Source: Shinella sp. CPCC 101442
GTDB taxonomy: Bacteria; Pseudomonadota; Alphaproteobacteria; Rhizobiales; Rhizobiaceae
Direction: 5' to 3'
NCBI RefSeq assembly: GCF_024704725.1
Contig: NZ_JALIQS010000003.1
Location: 682,001-746,000 of the forward strand
DNA length: 64,000 nt
Shown piece by piece: positions 26,099 to 35,633 of the stretch. The translations under genes were made by a program, and so were the position numbers. The notes below the pieces were generated by a model. The model searched no databases. It saw only the letters and a program-made list of their open reading frames with translations, and was not told where the DNA came from. Position 1 is the stretch's first letter. Each line of letters begins with the position of its first letter.

Positions 26099-26863
26099 TC
26101 ATCTCCCCAGATAGTTCTCGATGACCTTCTGGTCGGCGCTGACGAAATCAATCGAGCCTTCTGCCAGAACAGAGCCTTCGGCAAGGCACGTCACCTTCAC
26201 GCCGAGATCGCGGATGAAGCCCATGTCATGCTCGACGACGACCACCGAGCGGGTTTTTGCGATTTCCTTCAGCAGGATCGCCGTTTCCGCCGTCTCCGCA
26301 TCGGTCATGCCGGCGACGGGCTCGTCCACCAGAAGCAGTTCCGGCTCCTGCGCCAGCAGCATGCCGATCTCCAGCCATTGTTTCTGGCCGTGGCTGAGAT
26401 TGGCGGCAAAATCGTCCTTGCGGTTGGCGAGGCGCACCGTCGAGAGGATTTCCTCGATGCGCGCCTTGTCCTCGGCGGTGAGGCGATAGAACAGCGTGGA
26501 GAAGACGCCGCGGTTGCGGTTGAGGGCCAGTTCCAGATTGTCCCAGACCGTATGGCTCTCGAAGACCGTCGGCTTCTGGAACTTGCGGCCGATGCCGAGC
26601 TGGGCGATTTCGGCCTCGTCCTTCTGGGTGAGATCGATCGTACCCTTGAAGAAGACCTCGCCAGAATCCGGCCGCGTCTTGCCGGTGATGATATCCATCA
26701 TCGTCGTCTTGCCGGCACCGTTCGGGCCGATGATCGCGCGCAGTTCGCCGGGCTCGATGACGAAGGACAGCGAATTCAAAGCCTTGAAACCATCAAAGGA
26801 GACGGAGACGCCGTCGAGGTAGAGGATGCTGTTCGGTTTTGTGTTGCCAACGAGGGTGTTCAT
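26099..26863 (-). CDS. urtD: Urea ABC transporter ATP-binding protein UrtD
   Basis: The 254-residue LivG-like ATPase has Walker A GPNGAGKTT, GIGRKFQKPTVFE, the signature LSHGQKQWLEIGMLL and Walker B LLLVDEPVAGM, all characteristic of UrtD. The ATG at 26861-26863 is preferred over an upstream GTG because GGAG lies 8 bases before it. It begins 5 bases after the urtC stop. Confidence 0.94.
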   Translation of the reverse strand: MNTLVGNTKPNSILYLDGVSVSFDGFKALNSLSFVIEPGELRAIIGPNGAGKTTMMDIITGKTRPDSGEVFFKGTIDLTQKDEAEIAQLGIGRKFQKPTVFESHTVWDNLELALNRNRGVFSTLFYRLTAEDKARIEEILSTVRLANRKDDFAANLSHGQKQWLEIGMLLAQEPELLLVDEPVAGMTDAETAETAILLKEIAKTRSVVVVEHDMGFIRDLGVKVTCLAEGSVLAEGSIDFVSADQKVIENYLGR

Positions 26864-26868
26864 GCCGG

Positions 26869-28035
26869 TCACTCCGCCGCCTGGGGTTCTGCCGCCGTCG
26901 CAAAGGTGCGCGCCTCTTCAGCCTCCCGCGCCTTACGGTATTCCTTGCGCCGTTCGACGAACTGGCGTGCCGTGCCGACTATGCCTCTAGGCAGGAAGAG
27001 CGTGACCAGCACGAAGAGGCCACCGAGCGCGAAGAGCCAGAATTCCGGGAAGGCGGCGGTAAAGATGCTCTTGCCGCCGTTGACGAGAATCGCGCCGACG
27101 ATCGGGCCGATCAGCGTGCCGCGCCCGCCGACCGCCGTCCAGATGACGACCTCGATGGAATTGGCCGGGTCGAACTCGCCGGGATTGATGATGCCGACCT
27201 GCGGCACGTAGAGCGCGCCGGCAACGCCCGCCATCATCGCCGAGACAACGAAGGCGAAGAGCTTCATATGCTCGACCCGGTAGCCGAGGAAGCGCGTGCG
27301 GCTTTCGGCGTCGCGCACGCCGACGAGGATCTTGCCGTACTTGGAGCGCACGATGCCCGAGGTGATGATCAGTGACAGGGCGAGTGCTACCGCCGAGGCC
27401 GCAAAGAGTGCGGAGCGCGTGCCGTTTGCCTGGATGTTGAAGCCCAGGATATCCTTGAAGTCGGTGAGGCCGTTGTTGCCGCCGAAACCCATGTCGTTGC
27501 GGAAGAAGGCGAGCAGCAGGGCGAAGGTCATCGCCTGGGTGATGATCGACAGATAGACGCCGTTGACGCGCGAGCGGAAGGCGAACCAGCCGAAGACGAA
27601 GGCGAGCAGGCCGGGCACGACGATCGCCATCAGCGCGGCGAACCAGAACATGTCGAAGCCGTACCAGAACCAGGGCAGTTCCTTCCAGTTGAGGAAGACC
27701 ATGAAGTCCGGCAGCAGCGGGTTGCCGTAGGAACCGCGCGCGCCGATCTGGCGCATCAGGTACATGCCCATGGCGTAGCCGCCGAGCGCGAAGAAGGCGG
27801 CATGGCCGAGCGAGAGGATGCCGCAGAAACCCCAGACGAGATCGAGCGCCAGCGCCAGCAGCGCATAGGTCAGGTACTTGCCGAACAGCGAGACGATATA
27901 GGTCGGCACATGCAGCGGATGGTCCGGCGCCGTCAGCAGGTTGAGCGCCGGAACGAGGGCCGCAAGCACCAGCAGGATCGCGACCGTGATGACGATGTTG
28001 CGCCCGAGCGCCTTGGCGAGAAACGACGTGATCAT
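26869..28035 (-). CDS. urtC: Urea ABC transporter permease UrtC
   Basis: The 388-residue LivM-like inner-membrane protein has about ten TM segments, the LVWGFCGILSLGHAAFFALGG motif of UrtC and a charged C-terminal tail (VERRKEYRKAREAEEART). Its start overlaps the urtB stop by 4 bases. Confidence 0.95.
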   Translation of the reverse strand: MITSFLAKALGRNIVITVAILLVLAALVPALNLLTAPDHPLHVPTYIVSLFGKYLTYALLALALDLVWGFCGILSLGHAAFFALGGYAMGMYLMRQIGARGSYGNPLLPDFMVFLNWKELPWFWYGFDMFWFAALMAIVVPGLLAFVFGWFAFRSRVNGVYLSIITQAMTFALLLAFFRNDMGFGGNNGLTDFKDILGFNIQANGTRSALFAASAVALALSLIITSGIVRSKYGKILVGVRDAESRTRFLGYRVEHMKLFAFVVSAMMAGVAGALYVPQVGIINPGEFDPANSIEVVIWTAVGGRGTLIGPIVGAILVNGGKSIFTAAFPEFWLFALGGLFVLVTLFLPRGIVGTARQFVERRKEYRKAREAEEARTFATAAEPQAAE

Positions 28036-29663
28036 GCTTCCACCGCCCGTCCCTTGAGTGCGAAGAGCCCGCGGGGCCGCTTCTGGATGAAGAGGATGAT
28101 CAGCACGAGCACGAGGATTTTTCCGAGCACGGCGCCGGCATAGGGCTCCAGGAACTTGTTGAGGATGCCGAGCGTGAAGGCGCCGACCAGCGTGCCCCAG
28201 AGATTGCCCACGCCGCCGAAGACCACGACCATGAAGCTGTCAATGATGTAGCCCTGGCCCAGGTTGGGCGAGACGTTGTCGATTTGGCTGAGTGCCACGC
28301 CGGCGATGCCCGCAATGCCCGAACCGAGCGCGAAGGTCAGTGCATCGACCCAGGGTGTCCTGATGCCCATCGAGGAGGCCATGCGACGGTTCTGCGTGAC
28401 GGCACGCATCTGCAGGCCCATCGGCGTCTTCTTCAGGAGGAAGAGCAGGAAGGCGAAGACGGCGAGCGAAAAGACGATGATCCAGAGCCGGTTCCAGGTC
28501 ACGGTGAGGCCGCCAAGTTCGAAGGCGCCGGACATCCAGGACGGATTGCCGACCTCCTGGTTCGTCGGCCCGAAGATCGAGCGCACGGCCTGCTGGAGAA
28601 TCAACGAAACGCCCCAGGTGGCGAGTAGCGTTTCGAGCGGCCGGCCATAGAGGAAGCGGATGATGCCACGCTCCATGACGAGGCCGACCGCGCCGGTGAC
28701 GAGGAAGGCGAGCGGCAGCGCGATCGCCAGCGACCAGGCGAAGGCGTCGGGATAGGAATTGCGGATGATCTCCTGCACCACGAAGGTGGTGTAGGCGCCG
28801 AGCATGACCATCTCGCCATGCGCCATGTTGATGATGCCCATCACGCCGAAGGTGATGGCAAGCCCGATCGCCGCGAGCAGCAGCACCGAGCCGAGCGACA
28901 GGCCGTACCAGATGTTCTGGCCGGCGGCCCAGAGTTGCAGCTGGTCCTCGATCTGCTGGATCCCAGTCTCGATATCCGGCCGCAGGCTTTCATCGGCAGA
29001 GGAGAGAGCGCCGGAAAGCAGCGACAGTGAATCCCGCCCGCCTGTCTCGACGACGGTGGCGATGGCGGCCTTCTTCTCCTCCACCGGCCGATCGGACACG
29101 AGGACGGAAGCCGCGCGGGCCTTTTCAAGCACGGCCTTGACCGCGCTGTCCGTTTCACCGGCAAGCGCCGCATCGAGGCCTTCGAGGGAATCGGCGGATG
29201 GCGTGCGCAGGATTGTCTGCGCTGCCTGGAGGCGAACGCCCGCATCAGGGCTCATCAGCGTCAGGCCGCCGAGTGCGGCGCGGATCACGCGGCGCAGCCC
29301 GTTGTTGACCTTGACCTTTTCGAGCGCCGCCTTGGCTTCCTCGCCGGCTGCGTCTCCCGTCAGGGCGTCGACGAGTTTGAAATTGGAACCGGCCGGCTTG
29401 ACGATGAAAACCATGCCGTCGGATTTGCGCTGGTAGAGATCCCCCTCGGACAAGGCCTCCAGCGCCGGAACGATCTTCGGATCACCCGTCTTGGCGAGCG
29501 CTTCGACCTGCTTCTGGTTCTCCTGGAAACTGCCGCCGCCGAGCGCGTTGACCATCGTTCGCAGATCGTCTGCAGCTCTAAGGTCCGTCGCAAGCATCGT
29601 CACCATCACGCAGACAGCGACGAGCAGGCATTGCAGGAAACGATGGATGAGGCGCGCAGGCAT
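28032..29663 (-). CDS. urtB: Urea ABC transporter permease UrtB
   Basis: The 543-residue protein has a signal-like N-terminus, a periplasmic helical region of about 230 residues (HEAT-like; VPALEALSEGDLYQRKSDG) and a LivH-type permease domain beginning IWYGLSLGSVLLLAAIGLA and including GVMGIINMAHGEMVMLGAY. This fused layout is usual for proteobacterial UrtB. The ATG at 29661-29663 has AAGGA upstream. A hairpin separates it from urtA. Confidence 0.95.
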   Translation of the reverse strand: MPARLIHRFLQCLLVAVCVMVTMLATDLRAADDLRTMVNALGGGSFQENQKQVEALAKTGDPKIVPALEALSEGDLYQRKSDGMVFIVKPAGSNFKLVDALTGDAAGEEAKAALEKVKVNNGLRRVIRAALGGLTLMSPDAGVRLQAAQTILRTPSADSLEGLDAALAGETDSAVKAVLEKARAASVLVSDRPVEEKKAAIATVVETGGRDSLSLLSGALSSADESLRPDIETGIQQIEDQLQLWAAGQNIWYGLSLGSVLLLAAIGLAITFGVMGIINMAHGEMVMLGAYTTFVVQEIIRNSYPDAFAWSLAIALPLAFLVTGAVGLVMERGIIRFLYGRPLETLLATWGVSLILQQAVRSIFGPTNQEVGNPSWMSGAFELGGLTVTWNRLWIIVFSLAVFAFLLFLLKKTPMGLQMRAVTQNRRMASSMGIRTPWVDALTFALGSGIAGIAGVALSQIDNVSPNLGQGYIIDSFMVVVFGGVGNLWGTLVGAFTLGILNKFLEPYAGAVLGKILVLVLIILFIQKRPRGLFALKGRAVEA

Positions 29664-29691
29664 CTCATGTCCTTGAGGTTGGGAAAGGACT

Positions 29692-29720
29692 GCATCCCGG
29701 CGCGTCATACGCCGGGATGC
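29692..29720 (-). terminator. Intercistronic hairpin between urtA and urtB
   Basis: An 11-bp perfect stem (GCATCCCGGCG/CGCCGGGATGC) with a 7-base loop lies in the 107-base gap after urtA. It has no T-run, so it more likely stabilises the urtA message or attenuates than fully terminates. Confidence 0.7.
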
Positions 29721-29770
29721 GAGTTTGGTCGCCGCGAAGGAGACGCGCGGCAGACATCAAGCCTTCGGGA

Positions 29771-31063
29771 TCAGGAACCCTTGCCGCCGCACTTGCCGGT
29801 GGCGACGTTGAAGTTGCCGCACGACATCGGCGCACGCCAATCCGCGATCAGGTCCTTGGAGTCGGCCAGGAAGTCCGACCATTCGTCGCCGACCACCAGG
29901 CCGGGTGTTTCCCACACGGTCTCGAACTGGCCGTCGGCCTGGATTTCGCCGATCAGCACGGGCTTCGTGATGTGGTGGTTCGGCATCATGGTGGAGAGGC
30001 CGCCCGAGAGGTTCGGCACGGAGACACCGATCATCGCATCGAGCACGGCATCCGTATCCGTCGTGCCGGCCTTTTCAACGGCCTTCAGCCACATGTTGAA
30101 GCCGATATAGTGCGCTTCCATCGGGTCGTTGGTGACGCGCTTTTCGTTCTTGGTGAAGGCCTTCCACGTCTTGATGAACTCGGCATTCGACGGGTTCTCG
30201 ACGGACTGGAAATAGTTCCAGGCAGCCAGGTGACCGACAAGCGGCGTCGTATCGAGACCGGCGAGTTCCTCTTCGCCGACCGAGAAGGCAACGACGGGAA
30301 TGTCTTCCGCCTTGACGCCCTGGTTGCCAAGTTCCTTGTAGAAGGGAACGTTGGCGTCGCCGTTGATGGTGGAGACCACGGCGGTCTTCTTACCGGCCGA
30401 GCCGAACTTCTTGATGTCGGAGACGATCGTCTGCCAGTCGGAATGGCCGAACGGTGTGTAGTTGATCATGATGTCCTCAGGCTTCACGCCCTTGGAGATC
30501 AGGTAGGCTTCGAGAATCTTGTTGGTCGTGCGCGGATAGACATAGTCGGTACCGGCGAGAACCCAGCGCTCGACGCCTTCGTTCTCGGCGAGATAATCGA
30601 CAGCCGGGATCGCCTGCTGGTTCGGCGCCGCACCCGTATAGAACACGTTGCGCTGGCTTTCTTCACCCTCGTACTGGACGGGGTAGAAGAGGATGGAGTT
30701 CAGCTCTTCGAAGACCGGCAGCACGGATTTGCGCGAAACGGACGTCCAGCAGCCGAACACGGCCGAGACCTTGTTGACCGATACCAGTTCGCGTGCCTTT
30801 TCGGCGAAGAGCGGCCAGTCGGATGCCGGGTCGACGACGACGGCTTCGAGCTTCTTGCCCAGCAGACCGCCCTTCTTGTTCTGCTCGTCGATGAGCATGA
30901 GCATGGCATCCTTGAGCGTCGTCTCGGAGATGGCCATGGTGCCGGAAAGCGAATGCAGGATGCCGACCTTGATCGTATCGTCGGCTGCGAAAGCGCCGTG
31001 GAAGGCGGTCGTCGAGAGAATGGCTGCAAGCAATGCGCCGGTGGCGCGCGCCTTGATGGACAT
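29771..31063 (-). CDS. urtA: Urea ABC transporter substrate-binding protein UrtA
   Basis: The 430-residue periplasmic protein has a 26-residue signal peptide (ends GAFA) and the UrtA pattern: IKVGILHSLSGTMAISE, FGCWTSVSRKSVLPVFE, LFYPVQYEGEESQRNVFYTGA. It binds urea, or related amides, for UrtBCDE. It is the first gene of the leftward urt operon and diverges from the transporter-kinase gene; AGAGGGG precedes the ATG. Confidence 0.96.
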   Translation of the reverse strand: MSIKARATGALLAAILSTTAFHGAFAADDTIKVGILHSLSGTMAISETTLKDAMLMLIDEQNKKGGLLGKKLEAVVVDPASDWPLFAEKARELVSVNKVSAVFGCWTSVSRKSVLPVFEELNSILFYPVQYEGEESQRNVFYTGAAPNQQAIPAVDYLAENEGVERWVLAGTDYVYPRTTNKILEAYLISKGVKPEDIMINYTPFGHSDWQTIVSDIKKFGSAGKKTAVVSTINGDANVPFYKELGNQGVKAEDIPVVAFSVGEEELAGLDTTPLVGHLAAWNYFQSVENPSNAEFIKTWKAFTKNEKRVTNDPMEAHYIGFNMWLKAVEKAGTTDTDAVLDAMIGVSVPNLSGGLSTMMPNHHITKPVLIGEIQADGQFETVWETPGLVVGDEWSDFLADSKDLIADWRAPMSCGNFNVATGKCGGKGS

Positions 31064-31290
31064 GTCGGAACCCCTCTAGTTCTTTTTTTGACCGCAACGG
31101 GGCGGAAGCTTTTTTACCGTTGCTTAAGAAACTATCGGACAGCGATGCTGCGCTGCACATACGTCATATTGCGTAGTTGCCGGGGGTAAGTGGGAAGCTT
31201 TTGCCGCGATGCACCAATTTCGGGCATGCACCATCTGTGTTACGAAGGTTCGGACGGCCGGATAACGGGCCTTGGGAACAGCAGGAACAC
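31064..31290. promoter_or_regulatory. Divergent promoter region of urtA and the transporter-kinase gene
   Basis: The 227-base spacer contains an imperfect palindrome at 31160-31175 (TACGTCATATTGCGTA, outer TACG/CGTA arms). It lies about 100 bases upstream of urtA and 115 upstream of the kinase. A LuxR/NarL-type regulator such as the one encoded at 34658 could bind it; this is inferred from position and symmetry only. Confidence 0.45.
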
Positions 31291-34200
31291 ATGGCCGCAC
31301 GCCAGCGCATCATACCGATCCGCCGCGAGTACAATCGCTGGGTCGCCAACCAGACGCTGGAGGACTATGCGCTGCGTTTCACAGCAAAGAGCGCACGGCG
31401 CTTCTCCTCCGACCGCATCTCGCAGACCGCGATCGGCGCCATCTCCTTCCTGGCGCTGGAAGCGATCGGCGGCGCGATCACCATGTCCTACGGCACGACG
31501 AACGCCATCGTTGCAATCGTCGTCGCCAGCCTGATGATCCTGCTGGTCGGCCTGCCGATCAGCCGCTATGCGATCCGCCACGGCGTCGATATCGATCTTC
31601 TCACGCGCGGTGCGAGTTTCGGCTATATCGGCTCGACGCTCACCTCGCTGATCTATGCAAGCTTCACCTTCATCCTGTTCGCCATCGAGGCCTCCATTAT
31701 GTCCGGCGCGCTGGAGCTGGCGCTCGGCATACCGCTATGGATCGGCTACATCATATCCTCCGTCGTGGTCATCCCGCTGGTGACGCACGGCGTGCAGCTC
31801 ATCTCGCGCTTCCAACTCATCACCCAGCCGTTCTGGATCGTGCTCAACATCCTCCCCTTCGTCTTCATCGCCTTCGCGGACTGGGAGAAGATCGACCTGT
31901 GGCTCGCCTATTCCGGCCTGCATCACGCTTCCGGCCCACCCGGCACCTATGCGCCCTTTAACCTCGTCGAGTTCGGCGCGGCCTCCGCCGTCATTTTCGC
32001 GCTGATGGCGCAGATCGGCGAACAGGTGGACTTTTTGCGCTTCCTGCCGCCGGATGGGCAGCGCAAGCTGCACCATCGCATTGCCGTGTTTCTCGCCGGC
32101 TCCGGCTGGGTCATCGTCGGCGCGCCGAAACTGATTGCCGGCTCGTTCCTCGTGGTGCTCGCGCTGTCGGCCGGCGTGCCCTCCACCCGGGCGGCCGATC
32201 CAGCGCAGATGTACTATACCGCCTTCGGCTACATGCTGCCGTGGGATAGCGCGGCCCTGCTGCTGATGGTCGCCTTCGTGGTGGTCTCGCAGCTCAAGAT
32301 CAATGTGATGAACGCCTATGCGGGCTCGCTCGCCTGGTCGAACTTCTTCTCCCGCCTGACCCACAGCCATCCTGGCCGCGTCATCTGGCTCGTCTTCAAT
32401 GTGGCGATCGCACTCCTCCTGATGGAGCTCGGTATCTACCGGCTCCTGGAGGAGACGCTCGGCGTCTTCTCGATCGTCGCCATGGCCTGGCTGTGTACGA
32501 TTTCCGCCGATCTCTTCCTCAACAAGCCGCTCGGCCTCTCACCCCCCGGCATCGAGTTCAAGCGCGCCCATCTCTACGACATCAACCCGGTCGGTCTCGG
32601 CGCGATGACGCTGTCGGCGATCATCGCGCTCACCGCGCATTTCGGCACCTTCGGCGACATCCCCGCCTCGCTCGCCCCCTACATTGCCGCCATCGTCGCC
32701 TTCATCGCCTCGCCCGCCATCGCCTGGGCAACCGGCGGAAAATATTACCTGGCGCGAAAACCTCGGAAGAGCTGGGCAAAGCTGCACTCCATCACCTGCT
32801 CGATCTGCGAGCATCCCTTCGAGCCGGAAGACATGGCCTGGTGCCCGGCCTATGCCGCACCGATCTGCTCGCTCTGCTGTTCGCTCGACAGCCGCTGCCA
32901 TGACCTCTGCAAGCCGAAAGCCCGCTTCAACGCGCAGGTGGCAGGTGTCGCAAAAACCATCCTGCCAGAGCAGGTAACGACAGCGCTTGCCACGCGTCTG
33001 GGCCGCTACGGCATCGCCACCGTGCTGTCGATCACCGGCATGGGCATCATCCTCGCCATGATCGCCCACCAGGTCGGCACGCATTCACCGGAGACGGCAT
33101 CGGTGGTGGAGCGCACCATCGCCGTGGTCTTCTTCGTCTTCGCCGTGGTGGCGGGCGTCGTCTGCTGGTTCTATGTGCTGGCGCACGACAGCCGGGTCGT
33201 CGCGGAGGAGGAGTCGTCCCGCCAGACCACCCTGCTCCTCAAGGAAATCGCCGCCCACAGGAAGACCGACGCCGCACTCCAGCAGGCAAAGGAAACGGCT
33301 GAGGCCGCCAACCGCGCCAAGAGCCGCTATGTCGTCGGCCTCAGCCATGAATTGCGCACCCCGCTCAACGCCGTGCTCGGCTACGCCCAGGTTCTGGAGC
33401 GCGACGAGAGCATCCCCCCGCAGCGGCAGAACGCCATCCGCGTCATCAAGCGCAGCGCCGATCATCTCTCCGGCCTCATCGATGGCCTGCTCGACATTTC
33501 CAAGATCGAGGCCGGCAAGCTGCAGGTCTATTCCAACGAGATCCACATCCACGATTTCCTCGACCAGATCGTGGAAATGTTCCGCCCGCAGGCGCAGGCC
33601 AAGGGCGTCACCTTCACCCACACGCGCCCGGCGAACCTGCCGCATTACGTGCGCACCGATGAAAAGCGCCTGCGCCAAATTCTGGTGAACCTCATTTCCA
33701 ACGCGCTGAAATTCACCGACCAGGGCAGCATCCGTCTTGACGTGGCCTATCGCAGCCAGGTCGCGACCTTCACCGTCGCCGACAGTGGTCGCGGCATTCT
33801 CGAAAAGGACCTGCCCCGCATCTTCGAGCCCTTCCAGCGGGGCGACGCCGAACACGGTCGCATGCCCGGTCTCGGCCTCGGCCTCACCATCACCCGCCTG
33901 CTCACCCAGACGCTCGGCGGCGAAATTTCCGTGAAAAGCGAACGCGGCACGGGCACCGAGTTTCGCGTGCGCCTGATGCTGTCAGCCGTCGACCGTCCGA
34001 CGGTGCCGAAGGCTGCCGTGCAGCGCATCAAGGGCTATGGCGGCCGCCGCCGCACCATCCTCGTCGTCGATGACAATGCCGATCACCGCAATCTCATGGA
34101 AGAGGTGCTGCGCCCGCTCGACTTCACCGTGCTGACGGTAAAGAGCGGAGCGGATTGCCTGACGCTGATAGAAGGCCTGAAACCCGACCTCTTCCTCATC

Positions 34201-34665
34201 GATATCTCCATGCCCGGCATGAACGGCTGGGAACTGGTCGCGCGCCTGCGCGCGCTTGGCCAACCCGGTCCGATCATCATGCTGTCGGCCAATATCGGCG
34301 ACGGCACGGCGGCCCATGCCGGCCATAACGATACGCTGGCAAAGCCATTCGACCTGCGCCAGCTCACAGACAAGCTTGCCCTGCAGATGGGCATCGACTG
34401 CATCTATCACGACGACGCAAAACCGGAAGCGCCTGCCAAGGTCAGCATCGTCATTCCGGCAGAGACCCATGTGCAGGAACTGATCCGTCTTGGCGAGATC
34501 GGCTATGTGCGCGGCATCGAGGCCAAGCTTTCGGAAATCGCCCGCAGCCCCGAACACCAGCCGTTCACCGAGGCCGTTCGCGCCTATGTCCAGGTCTTCG
34601 ACCTCGCCGGCTACGATGCCTTCCTGAAAACCATGAACCAACAAGAAGGCGCCGCCCGTGACTGA
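31291..34665 (+). CDS. NCS1-type transporter / hybrid histidine kinase fusion
   Basis: The 1,124-residue membrane sensor starts with an NCS1 (purine-cytosine permease family) transporter-like domain of about 12 TM segments (residues 30-490). A cysteine-rich cluster with zinc-finger-like spacing follows (503-540: CSICEHPF, WCPAY, CSLCCS, then C), then two TM segments (about 575-640) and a coiled linker. The HisKA domain has its phospho-acceptor at H686 (LSHELRTPLN), the HATPase domain has NLISNALKF and GLGLGLT, and a receiver domain has D971 (LFLIDISMPGMNG). The ATG at 31291 has AGGAA upstream. It is divergent from urtA and overlaps the response regulator, so it probably senses urea or another N-compound during transport. 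Confidence 0.9.
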   Translation: MAARQRIIPIRREYNRWVANQTLEDYALRFTAKSARRFSSDRISQTAIGAISFLALEAIGGAITMSYGTTNAIVAIVVASLMILLVGLPISRYAIRHGVDIDLLTRGASFGYIGSTLTSLIYASFTFILFAIEASIMSGALELALGIPLWIGYIISSVVVIPLVTHGVQLISRFQLITQPFWIVLNILPFVFIAFADWEKIDLWLAYSGLHHASGPPGTYAPFNLVEFGAASAVIFALMAQIGEQVDFLRFLPPDGQRKLHHRIAVFLAGSGWVIVGAPKLIAGSFLVVLALSAGVPSTRAADPAQMYYTAFGYMLPWDSAALLLMVAFVVVSQLKINVMNAYAGSLAWSNFFSRLTHSHPGRVIWLVFNVAIALLLMELGIYRLLEETLGVFSIVAMAWLCTISADLFLNKPLGLSPPGIEFKRAHLYDINPVGLGAMTLSAIIALTAHFGTFGDIPASLAPYIAAIVAFIASPAIAWATGGKYYLARKPRKSWAKLHSITCSICEHPFEPEDMAWCPAYAAPICSLCCSLDSRCHDLCKPKARFNAQVAGVAKTILPEQVTTALATRLGRYGIATVLSITGMGIILAMIAHQVGTHSPETASVVERTIAVVFFVFAVVAGVVCWFYVLAHDSRVVAEEESSRQTTLLLKEIAAHRKTDAALQQAKETAEAANRAKSRYVVGLSHELRTPLNAVLGYAQVLERDESIPPQRQNAIRVIKRSADHLSGLIDGLLDISKIEAGKLQVYSNEIHIHDFLDQIVEMFRPQAQAKGVTFTHTRPANLPHYVRTDEKRLRQILVNLISNALKFTDQGSIRLDVAYRSQVATFTVADSGRGILEKDLPRIFEPFQRGDAEHGRMPGLGLGLTITRLLTQTLGGEISVKSERGTGTEFRVRLMLSAVDRPTVPKAAVQRIKGYGGRRRTILVVDDNADHRNLMEEVLRPLDFTVLTVKSGADCLTLIEGLKPDLFLIDISMPGMNGWELVARLRALGQPGPIIMLSANIGDGTAAHAGHNDTLAKPFDLRQLTDKLALQMGIDCIYHDDAKPEAPAKVSIVIPAETHVQELIRLGEIGYVRGIEAKLSEIARSPEHQPFTEAVRAYVQVFDLAGYDAFLKTMNQQEGAARD

Positions 34666-35572
34666 GACAGCCACCCCGCGCGACATCGTCCTCATCGTCG
34701 ATGATTCCCCCGAAGCTCTCGGCTTCCTGACGGAAGCGCTGGAGCAGACCGGCTTCTCCGTGCTGATCGCGACGTCAGGCGCTTCTGCGCTCAACATCGT
34801 CGATCGCATCACGCCCGACATCATCCTGCTCGATGCCGTCATGCCCGGCATGGACGGTTTCGAGACATGTCTCAGGCTGAAGGCGAACCCGTCGATCAGC
34901 CCCGTCCCCGTCGTCTTCATGACGGGGCTTACCGAGACGGAACATGTCGTGCGCGCGCTGGAGGCCGGTGGCGTCGACTATCTCACCAAGCCGATCAATA
35001 TCGACGAGTTGCGCGCCCGCATCCGCGTGCACCTCACCAATGCCCGCTCCGCCCAGAGCGCCCGCGTGGCGCTCGATGCCGCCGGCCGTCACCTGCTGGC
35101 CGTCAGCGGCGAGGGGAAAATCCGCTGGTCGACCCCGCAGGCAACGCGTCTCGTCAATGCCGCAACGGGCAGCGACGAGGGACTGGATGCCATTTCCACC
35201 CATATCCGCGACTGGATGAAAACGCGTGGCACCGCACGCGAAAACACCTTCGGCATCCACCAGGCCGGCCAGGCGAGCCTGCAGCTCTCCTTCCTCGGCG
35301 CGATCGGCATGGACGAATATCTCTTCCGCCTCATCGCCGGAAACCGCCTGTCCGACGACGAGATCCTGCGCCAGCATTTCTCGCTTACCCAGCGGGAATC
35401 CGAGGTGTTGCTGTGGATCGCCAAGGGCAAATCGAACCGCGACATCGGCGAAATCCTCGGGCTCAGCGCCCGCACGGTCACCAAGCATCTCGAGCAGATC
35501 TACGTCAAACTCGGCGTGGAGAACCGCGCCTCCGCCGCCGTCAAGGCTGCCCACATCCTGCACGAGGTTTGA
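34658..35572 (+). CDS. LuxR-type response regulator
   Basis: The 304-residue protein has a receiver domain at about residues 8-125 with phosphorylation site D59 (ILLDAVMPGMDGFE), a middle region of about 100 residues without a recognised domain, and a LuxR helix-turn-helix at 240-300 (LTQRESEVLLWIAKGKSNRD, then LSARTVTKHLEQIY). It starts at GTG 34658, overlapping the kinase stop by 8 bases, so the pair is translationally coupled. It probably receives phosphate from the fused kinase and may act on the urt promoter. Confidence 0.92.
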   Translation: MTETATPRDIVLIVDDSPEALGFLTEALEQTGFSVLIATSGASALNIVDRITPDIILLDAVMPGMDGFETCLRLKANPSISPVPVVFMTGLTETEHVVRALEAGGVDYLTKPINIDELRARIRVHLTNARSAQSARVALDAAGRHLLAVSGEGKIRWSTPQATRLVNAATGSDEGLDAISTHIRDWMKTRGTARENTFGIHQAGQASLQLSFLGAIGMDEYLFRLIAGNRLSDDEILRQHFSLTQRESEVLLWIAKGKSNRDIGEILGLSARTVTKHLEQIYVKLGVENRASAAVKAAHILHEV

Positions 35573-35633
35573 GCGCGGACAGCCCGCCCCTCAGACACAG
35601 CGGCTGGTGAGGCGACAGGAGTGGCACGCCCGC

